Shown here one piece after another: positions 27,710-35,699 of a DNA stretch of 64,000 nucleotides. The stretch covers positions 248,001-312,000 of the forward strand of contig NZ_CP070304.1 of NCBI RefSeq assembly GCF_016917355.1, written 5' to 3'. This DNA is from Glaciimonas sp. PAMC28666. GTDB taxonomy: Bacteria; Pseudomonadota; Gammaproteobacteria; Burkholderiales; Burkholderiaceae_D. Position numbers and translations under genes: made by a program. The first letter of the stretch is position 1. Each line of letters opens with the position of its first letter. The notes under the pieces were generated by a model. The model was not told where the DNA came from, made no database searches, and saw only the letters and a program-made list of their open reading frames with translations.

Positions 27710-28933
27710 TTAAATCGCGCGAACTTTAACTGACTCAACAACGTTCCGCATGTAGCCTGTCGGTTGCCAGAGTGCCACCATGGGTTGCGTTTCGCCAAGG
27801 CGGTTGAAAGCGCGGACCCGTAAATCCAGCATGCCTTTTTTAGTGGGTTTGATGGATATTGCCCATTCACGGAAAGAGTAGCGGCCGAGATCTTTGCCCA
27901 GATGCGCCTCCCGCCAGGTTTGGCCACCATCTTCGGAGAAGGCAATTTCCCGGATGCCTTCTCCGGAATCGAAGGCGATTCCCTTGACCACGGTTTCGCG
28001 CCCTACCTTCACCGTGGTATCGGACGTATGACTGGTAATGAATGAACGGATGTTGAAGCGATTGATCGGCGTTGTCTTGATCGGCGCGGTTCCGGGCTCT
28101 ACGCAGCGGCAGGTATTATCCGGTATCCGATACGCCGATCTCATCCAATAGCCATCATAAACACTGTCGATGACGGTGATGTCGGAAAGATGCTTGACCC
28201 AATATGTTCCATAATATCCAGGCACGATTAACCGCACCGGGTAACCGTTCAACATTGGTAAATCCTTGCCATTCATTTGGTATGCCAGCATCACTTCGCC
28301 GTCAATCGCGTGATCAATATCGAGCGCCTTGATGAAATCTGCGCTGCTCTCGAGCACTGGATGATCAAGCCCGTTAAAGGTGACCTGACGCGCGCCCGCA
28401 GCGATACCGGCCATGTTTAAAATATCTTTTAGCGCAACACCGACCCATCTTGCATTGCCCATTGCACCGTTTGCCAACTGACCGCCATTTGCCCTCGGTG
28501 CAAAAAAACCGCGGCTATTTCCTGAACATTGATTCACAGCAACATATTCCAAGGGCGTAAATTTGGTGCGCAAATCCTGCAGCGAAAGTTCTAATGCAGT
28601 ATTGGTTTTTCCGCCAATCCGGATGCGGTAGGTTTCAGGATCAACCGAGGTGGGAATGCCTGCCATATGGTAGCGCACAAAAAATGCATCGTTGGGCGTA
28701 ATGGCACCTTCATTAAACACAGCCCAGGGCGTTTCAAGTTGCGGTGGACGGGACGTGAGGACGATTAGTGGACGTTTTTCCGGATAGGCGATCAGATCGC
28801 GGTCGCCATTGGCGAAGGGCAATGTAACGCTTTCGACTGCAGCAGCCAGTCCGGGCACCAGCGCCGTGCTGGCCGCGTAAAGACCCGCTTTCATGATTTG
28901 ACGCCGCGATGCTTTGAATCGATGGTCCATCAT
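27710..28933 (-). CDS. sorA: molybdenum sulfite dehydrogenase, SorA-like
   Basis: A 407-residue periplasmic oxidoreductase of the sulfite oxidase family. A Tat-type signal is present (SRRQIMKAGLYAAS). The molybdenum-ligating Cys lies in AVNQCSGNSRGFF, as in SorA and SoxC. A C-terminal Mo-cofactor dimerisation domain follows (IAFSEDGGQTWREA). AGGAG precedes the ATG at 28933. It would oxidise sulfite, released by Xsc during sulfonate degradation, to sulfate, and pass electrons to the cytochrome c encoded 10 bp downstream. Confidence 0.85.
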   Translation of the reverse strand: MMDHRFKASRRQIMKAGLYAASTALVPGLAAAVESVTLPFANGDRDLIAYPEKRPLIVLTSRPPQLETPWAVFNEGAITPNDAFFVRYHMAGIPTSVDPETYRIRIGGKTNTALELSLQDLRTKFTPLEYVAVNQCSGNSRGFFAPRANGGQLANGAMGNARWVGVALKDILNMAGIAAGARQVTFNGLDHPVLESSADFIKALDIDHAIDGEVMLAYQMNGKDLPMLNGYPVRLIVPGYYGTYWVKHLSDITVIDSVYDGYWMRSAYRIPDNTCRCVEPGTAPIKTTPINRFNIRSFITSHTSDTTVKVGRETVVKGIAFDSGEGIREIAFSEDGGQTWREAHLGKDLGRYSFREWAISIKPTKKGMLDLRVRAFNRLGETQPMVALWQPTGYMRNVVESVKVRAI

Positions 28934-29127
28934 TGTCGCTCCTTTGTAATTATTATAAAAATGAACGTTCGCTATCGTTTTCTATATCGTGTAATGCGTC
29001 CATCCCGCTCAGCGATGCGCGCCTCCCGAGCGATGCGCCTTTATCGGATTATGAGCCATTTTCTGTCAGCTCCACGCACCTTATTTACCCGCTTGATCGG
29101 CTCGTCCGGCACATGCATTTCAGCGCA

Positions 29128-30144
29128 TCAGGCGATTCCTAATAGTTTGATTAAACCGAGGCTGGCAACCGACAAAACCAACAAGGATAAAACCACCACT
29201 ATGGTGACGCGCCCTCCGGCCTTCAACACCGAACGGGCATCAACACCGAGGCCGAGTGCGGCCATCGACATAATGGTCAGGAAATTGGCAGAAAAATGCG
29301 CAGGCTGGATGGCAAATTGCGGAATGAAATTGAATGAACGCAGCGCCATCAATGCGAGGAAACCAATAATAAACCAAGGCACCATCTGTGAAATCGGGGT
29401 GCGGTAGGCGCTATCCTTGCGCCCCATTAAAGACAAGACCAACACGACCGGCCCCAGCATCAACACCCGAACCAACTTCACCAACGTACCGATTTGCGCA
29501 CTGGTTTGCGACACCGCCGCGGTGGCGGCCAATACCTGTGGCACGGCGTAGACGGTCATCCCGGCAAAAATGCCGTACTGCATCATCGACAGTGAAAGCA
29601 CCGGCACTAAAAACGGCAGTATTAACACCACCATGACACCGAATACGGCGGTGAAAGCGATCGAAGCTGCGACATCTTTGCTGTTAGCGTCAATCACCGG
29701 TGCCACTGCGGCAATCGCGGAGTTGCCGCAAATGGAATTACCGCAGGCGATCAGGATCGCCATTTTTGACGGCAGGCCAGCCATACGACCAATGCTGTAG
29801 CTGCCCAAAATGACCATCAACACCACCACCGCAATTCCGCCAATGAGATCCGGACCTTTTTCTAAAATGGCGCTGGCGCTAATCGATGCACCAAGTAAAA
29901 CGACCGCAATCTCCAGCACTGTCTTAGCGCCGAAACGGATGCCGGCCTCGAAGCGCTCATCCAGTTTGTGAAAGGTCCGCACAATGCTGCCTATCAGAAT
30001 CGCCAGGACCAGGCTTTCAAGCCAGGCACGACCGAACAAATGCTCTTCTAACGCTTCCAGTGCAAAAGCGACGGCTGTTACGAGGCCGCATAAAGCTAAT
30101 CCAGGAACGATTGCTGCAGCTGATCTTATTGTAATTTTAGACAT
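29128..30144 (-). CDS. YeiH-family membrane protein, putative sulfite/sulfate exporter
   Basis: A 338-residue UPF0324/YeiH protein with about ten hydrophobic segments and the family motif ACGNSICGNSAIAA. Members beside sulfonate genes have been proposed to export sulfate, and this one lies 195 bp from the sulfite dehydrogenase genes on the same strand. The direction and ion are not shown by the sequence. It is divergent from a LysR gene, the same pairing as yeiE-yeiH of enterobacteria. Confidence 0.8.
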   Translation of the reverse strand: MSKITIRSAAAIVPGLALCGLVTAVAFALEALEEHLFGRAWLESLVLAILIGSIVRTFHKLDERFEAGIRFGAKTVLEIAVVLLGASISASAILEKGPDLIGGIAVVVLMVILGSYSIGRMAGLPSKMAILIACGNSICGNSAIAAVAPVIDANSKDVAASIAFTAVFGVMVVLILPFLVPVLSLSMMQYGIFAGMTVYAVPQVLAATAAVSQTSAQIGTLVKLVRVLMLGPVVLVLSLMGRKDSAYRTPISQMVPWFIIGFLALMALRSFNFIPQFAIQPAHFSANFLTIMSMAALGLGVDARSVLKAGGRVTIVVVLSLLVLSVASLGLIKLLGIA

Positions 30145-30257
30145 TTACCCGGCCCTTTTTTTTAGAACTTGACTCCATGCATCAATTATCGGGTGGACAA
30201 ATAGTTCAGTCTATCTTATAGTTTTTCATAATTCGTTAACCAAAATCGAACAATAAA

Positions 30258-31145
30258 ATGACTCTGGAACAACTCCGTATTTTTGTTGAGGTGGCCGAAC
30301 GCCAGCATCTGACGCAAGCAGCAAACGCCCTTTCTCTGACGCCTTCGGCGGTGAGTTCCGCCATTCGGGTGCTAGAAAATCGTTACGGCATACCGCTCTT
30401 CAACCGAGTGGGTAGGCGCATCGAGACCAGCGAGGCGGGACGAATTTTTTTGACGGAGGCGCGCTCGACGCTGGCTAGCGCTCGGGCCGCGGAACTGACG
30501 TTATCGGAACTGGGCGGACTTCAGCGCGGCGCGTTAAGCATTCAAGCCAGTCAGACCATTGCCAGCTATTGGCTGCCTGAATTGCTGGTGCGCTTTCACC
30601 AAAAATATCCCCAGATAGAACTCAGCCTGACCATCGGAAATACGCAACAGGTAGCGCAAGCTGTAGTCGACGGAGCGGCTGATCTGGGATTTATCGAAGG
30701 CACCATCGACGAGTCGGCGTTGGTGGTAGAGACCGTTGACGATGACCGCATTGTCGCCGTGGTGGGGCCGAACCATCCATGGGCAAATGGGCAGAAACTA
30801 ACCCCCGCGGATTTGCGCACTGGCAAATGGATCCTGCGTGAACAAGGCTCCGGAACCCGCTCTGCATTAGAAGAAATGCTTAAGGCAATCGACGTCGATG
30901 TCAACACTCTGCAGATTGCGCTGACGCTGCCATCAAACGAAGCAGTCCGCTCGGCGGTGATGTCCGGTCCGTTTGTGACGGTCGTATCAGAACTGGTGGT
31001 GGCCTCGCATCTGCAGGCTGGCTTATTGTGTAAAGCGGACGTCGACCTGCCGCTACGCTCGTTTTATCTGTTACATCACAAAGCACGCTATAAGACCAAG
31101 GCTTCATTGGCGCTTCAGGAAATGATCCAGCGGCAGCAACGGTAG
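30258..31145 (+). CDS. LysR-family regulator, YeiE-like
   Basis: A 295-residue LysR protein. The helix-turn-helix is TQAANALSLTPSAVSSAIRV and the effector domain carries ALSIQASQTIASYWLPELL and ILREQGSGTRSALE, typical of the CysB/YeiE/CbbR-like group. Divergent from the YeiH-type exporter gene across 113 bp. YeiE of enterobacteria has been linked to sulfite sensing, which would fit here. No Shine-Dalgarno is obvious before the ATG. Confidence 0.8.
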   Translation: MTLEQLRIFVEVAERQHLTQAANALSLTPSAVSSAIRVLENRYGIPLFNRVGRRIETSEAGRIFLTEARSTLASARAAELTLSELGGLQRGALSIQASQTIASYWLPELLVRFHQKYPQIELSLTIGNTQQVAQAVVDGAADLGFIEGTIDESALVVETVDDDRIVAVVGPNHPWANGQKLTPADLRTGKWILREQGSGTRSALEEMLKAIDVDVNTLQIALTLPSNEAVRSAVMSGPFVTVVSELVVASHLQAGLLCKADVDLPLRSFYLLHHKARYKTKASLALQEMIQRQQR

Positions 31146-31346
31146 CAAGCGGGTTCAGTGGGTCTCGACTTTCGAAAATTGCTTGATAATGCGCATCATC
31201 CGGACCTTTTTAATGCACCTTTAGTTCTTTCGAGAAATTCATAACGGACATATATCGCAGGAAGGCGCATCAACAACCCGGCCGGTCAAAGTTGTGTGAC
31301 AATTTCGAGCTAAATAACTCATCTACCACCATCAAAAGGCGTAAAA

Positions 31347-32225
31347 ATGGCAAAAGTGACATTTATCGGTTTAGGCGTCATGGGCGCTCCGATGGCAGGA
31401 CATCTCGCCACCCGCGGTCATGAAGTAACAGTTTTCAATCGTACTCAGTCGCGTGCCGAATTATGGGTGACGAAAAACAAGGGGCAGTTCGCCCCGACAT
31501 TGGCCGCTGCTTGTAAGGATGCCGAATTTGTCTTTACCTGCGTGGGTAATGACAATGATCTGTATCAAATAACCTTGGGCGAAGAAGGTATCCTGGCCAA
31601 CATGCAGCCCGGAACTATTTTAATTGACAACTCCACCTGCTCCGCTGACGCAGCCCGAAAGTTAAGCCAAGCGGCAAGTGCACTTGGCATTAGTTTTCTT
31701 GATGCGCCGGTTTCTGGCGGTCAGGCTGGTGCTGAAAATGGTGCATTGACGGTGATGGTCGGCGGCGATGAGGAAGCCTTCAAACGTGCAGAACCCGTCA
31801 TTGCTTCATATGCACGTGCGGTGGTCTACATGGGTCCCGCAGGATCGGGCCAACTCACCAAGATGGTCAATCAAATCTGCATAGCCGGATTGGTTCAGGC
31901 ACTAGCCGAAGGTCTGGCCTTTGCTGAGCGTGCAGGCTTGAACGGTGAGCGCGTGATCGATGCGATTTCCAAAGGAGCGGCACAATCCTGGCAGATGGAA
32001 AATAGAGGCAAAACGATGCTGGCATCCAAGTTCGACTTTGGCTTCGCCGTTGATCTGATGCGCAAGGATTTAGGAATTTGTTTCGATGAAGCAGAACGCA
32101 ACGGCAGCCAGCTTCCGGTTACCCGCCTCGTGGATCAGTTTTATACAGAGGTTCAAAACCGCGGCGGCAATAGATTGGATACTTCCAGTCTGATGATGGT
32201 TGCGCGGGTTGAGGAAAAAAAATAA
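31347..32225 (+). CDS. 3-hydroxyisobutyrate dehydrogenase-family NAD(P) oxidoreductase
   Basis: A 292-residue beta-hydroxyacid dehydrogenase. The Rossmann motif is FIGLGVMGAPMAGHL, the substrate-binding motif is DAPVSGGQAGAENGALTVMVGG, and the catalytic Lys lies in GQLTKMVNQ. Family members include glyoxylate, succinate-semialdehyde and 3-sulfolactaldehyde reductases. In a locus that makes sulfoacetaldehyde, a reductase giving isethionate is possible, but known sulfoacetaldehyde reductases are mostly SDR proteins, so I leave the substrate open. It stands alone between two LysR genes. Confidence 0.85.
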   Translation: MAKVTFIGLGVMGAPMAGHLATRGHEVTVFNRTQSRAELWVTKNKGQFAPTLAAACKDAEFVFTCVGNDNDLYQITLGEEGILANMQPGTILIDNSTCSADAARKLSQAASALGISFLDAPVSGGQAGAENGALTVMVGGDEEAFKRAEPVIASYARAVVYMGPAGSGQLTKMVNQICIAGLVQALAEGLAFAERAGLNGERVIDAISKGAAQSWQMENRGKTMLASKFDFGFAVDLMRKDLGICFDEAERNGSQLPVTRLVDQFYTEVQNRGGNRLDTSSLMMVARVEEKK

Positions 32226-32245
32226 TAAATCGGCATGTCGATACC

Positions 32246-32287
32246 CATCACGCTCAAAATCCTATCCATTTCGAACGTGATGTTTTT
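32246..32287 (+). terminator. possible terminator of the HIBDH-like gene
   Basis: ATCACG...CGTGAT arms about 22 bases apart, followed by TTTTT. The long loop makes it a weaker candidate. Confidence 0.45.
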
Positions 32288-32310
32288 GCTCGGGCCTGCC
32301 TGACTTTCAG

Positions 32311-33231
32311 CTAGTTGGCCAGGCGCGCTGCGACAACTTCCGGCTCTTTACAAATAGCTTTAATCAATTCCGAAAATTCGATCACGATATCGCTGAGCAG
32401 CGATTCTTTTCTATAGACCAGGCCCGCCTGCATCACCGGCAGTTCTTCTTGCAGTGTCAGGGGCGTGAGTTTTCCTTTGAAACCGGACCATACCATTGCC
32501 GGTTCCGTGAGGACACAGACGTAATCTTCCTGTTCGGCCAGTTGTGAGTAAAGCACGGTTGACGAACAGCGAATAATTTTCTCCGGCATCGGCAAATCAC
32601 TGTGACTAAAAATCTCTGAAAGCATGCTGCCGGGACTTTCCAACTTGTCCCATACAAGCCAGGTATGGGCGGATAAATCCGCTATCGAATGCACACCCGG
32701 CGGCAGACCGCCGTTCCGCATGCAAATAAGCAGCTTAATTGTGTACAACGTTTCCCAATGAAAGCGCGGTGAGCTGGGTACGCCTATGCGAGAAATAACC
32801 CCCAGATCGAGGGTTCCGTCGAGTAACCCTTCTGTGATTTGAGTCGGACGCATTTCATTGATATGAATATTGATGTCCCGATACCGCCGATTAAAAGCAC
32901 TGATGGCTTTTGATATGGGCCCCAAGGCCACCACGGGCGTGACGCCAACAAAAACATTCCCTTTTTTCATTCCCGATAAACTGGCAATATCTTCTTTTGC
33001 GTGCCTGATTTCCTGATCAACAACGCGGGCGTGCTTCACCAATATTTGACCAAAGGGCGATAACTGCGTGCCCTGTGAGGAGCGCACCAGCAAACTCACT
33101 CCCAAATCCGTCTCAAGCTCTTGAATCGCCTTCGTCACCGCGGGCTGCGTGATATGCAAAGACTGGGCTGCCATGCTGAGGCTCCCGTGCGCTTCGATGG
33201 CAATCAGCACTTTCAATTGTTGTAGTTTCAA
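32311..33231 (-). CDS. LysR-family regulator, candidate regulator of tauXY and xsc
   Basis: A 306-residue LysR protein. The helix-turn-helix is SMAAQSLHITQPAVTKAIQE and a ligand-binding domain follows (VGVTPVVALGPISKAISAF). It is divergent from tauXY across 458 bp. That gap includes a palindrome (ACAATATAAATTGT at 33421-33434) of the T-N11-A sort and a promoter block shared with xsc. It is therefore the best local candidate for control of taurine dehydrogenase and Xsc. In other bacteria TauR is a MocR/GntR-type protein, and none is visible here. Confidence 0.82.
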   Translation of the reverse strand: MKLQQLKVLIAIEAHGSLSMAAQSLHITQPAVTKAIQELETDLGVSLLVRSSQGTQLSPFGQILVKHARVVDQEIRHAKEDIASLSGMKKGNVFVGVTPVVALGPISKAISAFNRRYRDINIHINEMRPTQITEGLLDGTLDLGVISRIGVPSSPRFHWETLYTIKLLICMRNGGLPPGVHSIADLSAHTWLVWDKLESPGSMLSEIFSHSDLPMPEKIIRCSSTVLYSQLAEQEDYVCVLTEPAMVWSGFKGKLTPLTLQEELPVMQAGLVYRKESLLSDIVIEFSELIKAICKEPEVVAARLAN

Positions 33232-33420
33232 GCATGCCTCGAAAATCGGTTGAGAACTTTTTGAAAATTTCTTTATTTAGCGAATCATATTTACGCTAAC
33301 TGCCATCATGGTCAACTTCAGAACAAGCCACCAAACCCGTTGGGAGATATTTCCCTCCTCCTGCAGCCTGGTCGCTCCGATGAAGCACGGTTTAAGTTCA
33401 GCATAGAACAATTTCATTTT

Positions 33421-33530
33421 ACAATATAAATTGTATCGATAATTTGATAAATGAGTTGACATTCGATTTTACAGGTCTTAAAGTTCATTAAATTCAACAT
33501 ATCGGAACTTTTAGTACCAATTTATCTATA
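33421..33530 (+). promoter_or_regulatory. tauXY promoter, block shared with the xsc promoter
   Basis: The -35 is TTGACA (33456-33461), the spacer is 17 bases and the -10 is TAAAGT (33479-33484). About 95 bases around it align without gaps to the reverse strand upstream of xsc (40391-40488). Shared blocks include GATAAATGAGTTGACATTC, GGTCTTAAAGTTCATTAAAT and TAGTACCAATTTAT. Just after the -10 is an imperfect palindrome, GGAACTTTTAGTACC. A second palindrome, ACAATATAAATTGT, lies at the upstream edge. Confidence 0.75.
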
Positions 33531-33688
33531 TATTCGATATGCGAGCATAAATTGTTGCGATAAATCAGTCATCGTAAAAATGTCTCCGGTAAAAATTATT
33601 TGTACTCTAGAACTGATATTTGATGGCAAGCTTAGTCAATCACAGTCAGTTATCAGCGCCTTATTTTCAATTGGATTCGGGAAAAAAC

Positions 33689-34108
33689 ATGAACACACCA
33701 GCACAACAAACACGACCAGCAAAGCAGGAAGTATCGGAAGAATTTTTGATGGCTTTCGGCCAGGCGTGGAACTGTCACGATATCGACGCGCTGATGGCGT
33801 TTATGGACGAAGACTGCACCTTCCACGCGGCTGCAGGTCCTGAGTTACAAGGCAAGACTTTCTCGGGACGTGAAGCCGTCCGTGCCGGTTTCCAGCTTGC
33901 ATGGCAAACCTTTCCGGATGCCGCATGGCTGGACGGGAACCATTTTGTTGCGGGCGATCGCGGCGTGTCCGAATCCACCTTCAGCGGCACCAAAGCGGAT
34001 GGAACCCGGATTGAAGCCCGCATGGTCGATGTATTCACCTTCCGCAACGGTAAGATCGCCGTGAAGAATGCCTTCCGCAAGGACCGTCCACCCGTTGTCG
34101 TGGGCTGA
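33689..34108 (+). CDS. tauX: SnoaL/NTF2-like protein, probable taurine dehydrogenase small subunit TauX
   Basis: A 139-residue SnoaL-like (NTF2-fold) protein, with FGQAWNCHDIDALMAFMDED near the N-terminus and VFTFRNGKIAVKNAFRKDRP near the end. The ATG at 33689 is preferred over 33620. It lies 4 bp upstream of the DAO-type flavoprotein. In taurine dehydrogenase TauXY a small subunit is encoded next to the large FAD subunit, as here. I recall TauX being of this fold but could not verify it. It is under the promoter block shared with xsc, which supports a taurine role. Confidence 0.68.
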   Translation: MNTPAQQTRPAKQEVSEEFLMAFGQAWNCHDIDALMAFMDEDCTFHAAAGPELQGKTFSGREAVRAGFQLAWQTFPDAAWLDGNHFVAGDRGVSESTFSGTKADGTRIEARMVDVFTFRNGKIAVKNAFRKDRPPVVVG

Positions 34109-34112
34109 GGCT

Positions 34113-35579
34113 ATGTCATCCCAATTCATCCCATTTGGCCTTGACCAGAGAACTACCTTGGATACCGCCGCTGATACCGGCAGCAGCACTGCTCCCAAAA
34201 AGCCGTATGACCCGGCTTACGATCCGCTGAAGGCCAGTGGTCCCGGAGAAGGTCGTGAATATGCACCGACTTACTGGATCGGTACTGCAGGCGAGCCGCC
34301 TCCGGACGATGGTCCGATCACGCATGATATTGATGTCGACGTCGCCATCATCGGTTCTGGTTTTACAGGACTGACCTGTGCCATATTTTTGGCGCAGGAA
34401 CATGGCATCAAGGCGACCGTGCTGGAAGCCAATCGGGTCAGTTGGGGTTGTAGTACCCGCAACGGCGGACAGGCCCAGTGCAACTCGGGACGCCTGAAGC
34501 GATCACAGTGGATCCAACGCTATGGCCTCGATACCGCGCTCAAGCTGCACGAAGAAATGTGCGACGCCATGGAAACGTTTAAAGGATTGATCAAAGACAT
34601 CGATTGCGATCCGCAACCCGGCGGTCACTTATATATCGCGCATCGCGCAAAGGTGATGCCCGCATTAGAGAAAGAGGCCAAACTGCTGCGCGAAGTGTTT
34701 CATTATGATGCGCGTATTTTTGATGCTGATACGGTCAAACGGGAATATGTCGACGACAAAGAGGCGATGGGCGCCATGCATGAGCCGGAAGGAATTGGTA
34801 TTCATGCTGGCAAACTCGCCTTCGGTTATCTCAAAAAAGCCCGCGCGCTAGGTGCGAAAGTGCATCCTTCTAGTCCAGTACTTGACTGGGAGACCCGCGA
34901 TGGCGTCCATTATCTGAGAACGCCGGGTGGCATTGTGCGGGCGCGGGCGGTGGCAGTGGCCACAGGTGGGTACACGTCGCAAGGACTGCATCCACAATTG
35001 AAAAACCGTTTGCTGCCGATCCTGTCGAACTCGATTGTGACGCGACCTCTAACCGCGGCCGAGATTGCCGACTGTAATTTCCGCACCACGCAGGTACTCA
35101 CGGATACGCGTATTCTCCGGCATTATTACCGTCTGATGCCCGACGGACGCGTCCAGTTAGGTAGCCGCAGTGCCATCACAGGGGCGGATGCACCGCAACA
35201 AAAATACAAAGATTTGCTGATCGGTGATCTGCATCGAAAATTTCCGGCTTTAACGGGAATCCAGATTGATTATTCCTGGTGGGGATGGGTCGATGTCAGC
35301 CATGACATGATGCCGCGCATTTTCCAGCCGAATCCAAAAGAAACCATCTATTACGCTATCGGCTACGGTGGAAATGGTGTGATGTATTCGGCCCAGGCTG
35401 GACGCCGTATGGCTGAACTGATCGCGGGCAAAAAAGCATCGTCGCTACCGATTTTTAACTCCGAACTCCCCTTCCCCAACGTCATGGAAAAGGTCGAGTC
35501 GCAAGCCTTTGCTCCGTTCCGCCGCTTTGGACAAAGCATTCTCTATCGCTGGTATCACCTGAAAGACGAAATCTTGTAA
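34113..35579 (+). CDS. tauY: DAO-family flavoprotein, probable taurine dehydrogenase large subunit TauY
   Basis: A 488-residue FAD oxidoreductase. The dinucleotide-binding motif is VAIIGSGFTGLTCAIFLA (about residues 78-95), followed by RVSWGCSTRNGGQ, a glycine-rich site also seen in OrdL/PuuB oxidases, and a C-terminal GYGGNGVMYSAQAGRRMAEL. The ATG at 34113, four bases after the tauX stop, is preferred to the upstream in-frame start inside tauX. It would oxidise taurine to sulfoacetaldehyde and ammonium, feeding Xsc. A polyamine or amino acid oxidase is the alternative; promoter sharing with xsc favours taurine. Confidence 0.75.
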   Translation: MSSQFIPFGLDQRTTLDTAADTGSSTAPKKPYDPAYDPLKASGPGEGREYAPTYWIGTAGEPPPDDGPITHDIDVDVAIIGSGFTGLTCAIFLAQEHGIKATVLEANRVSWGCSTRNGGQAQCNSGRLKRSQWIQRYGLDTALKLHEEMCDAMETFKGLIKDIDCDPQPGGHLYIAHRAKVMPALEKEAKLLREVFHYDARIFDADTVKREYVDDKEAMGAMHEPEGIGIHAGKLAFGYLKKARALGAKVHPSSPVLDWETRDGVHYLRTPGGIVRARAVAVATGGYTSQGLHPQLKNRLLPILSNSIVTRPLTAAEIADCNFRTTQVLTDTRILRHYYRLMPDGRVQLGSRSAITGADAPQQKYKDLLIGDLHRKFPALTGIQIDYSWWGWVDVSHDMMPRIFQPNPKETIYYAIGYGGNGVMYSAQAGRRMAELIAGKKASSLPIFNSELPFPNVMEKVESQAFAPFRRFGQSILYRWYHLKDEIL

Positions 35580-35588
35580 GTTCCCCGA

Positions 35589-35612
35589 AGTCGGGCTCGC
35601 CTGAGCCCGACT
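35589..35612. terminator. strong hairpin between tauY and the permease gene
   Basis: AGTCGGGCTC / GAGCCCGACT, a perfect 10-bp stem with a GCCT loop, ten bases after the tauY stop. There is no U-tract, so it may separate or stabilise tauXY mRNA relative to the permease transcript. Confidence 0.5.
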
Positions 35613-35699
35613 GGACTTAAAAAATATCACATTCAAGTTTAAAAACGAGCGGGTAAAAAACAAAAATATGCCCCTTTAATTATCGGAGACAAGACTGAA

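Noticed and set aside
27700-27945. N-terminal extension of the cytochrome c gene
   Set aside because: It lies within sorA, has no signal peptide at its start, and the ATG at 27699 gives a clean signal sequence.
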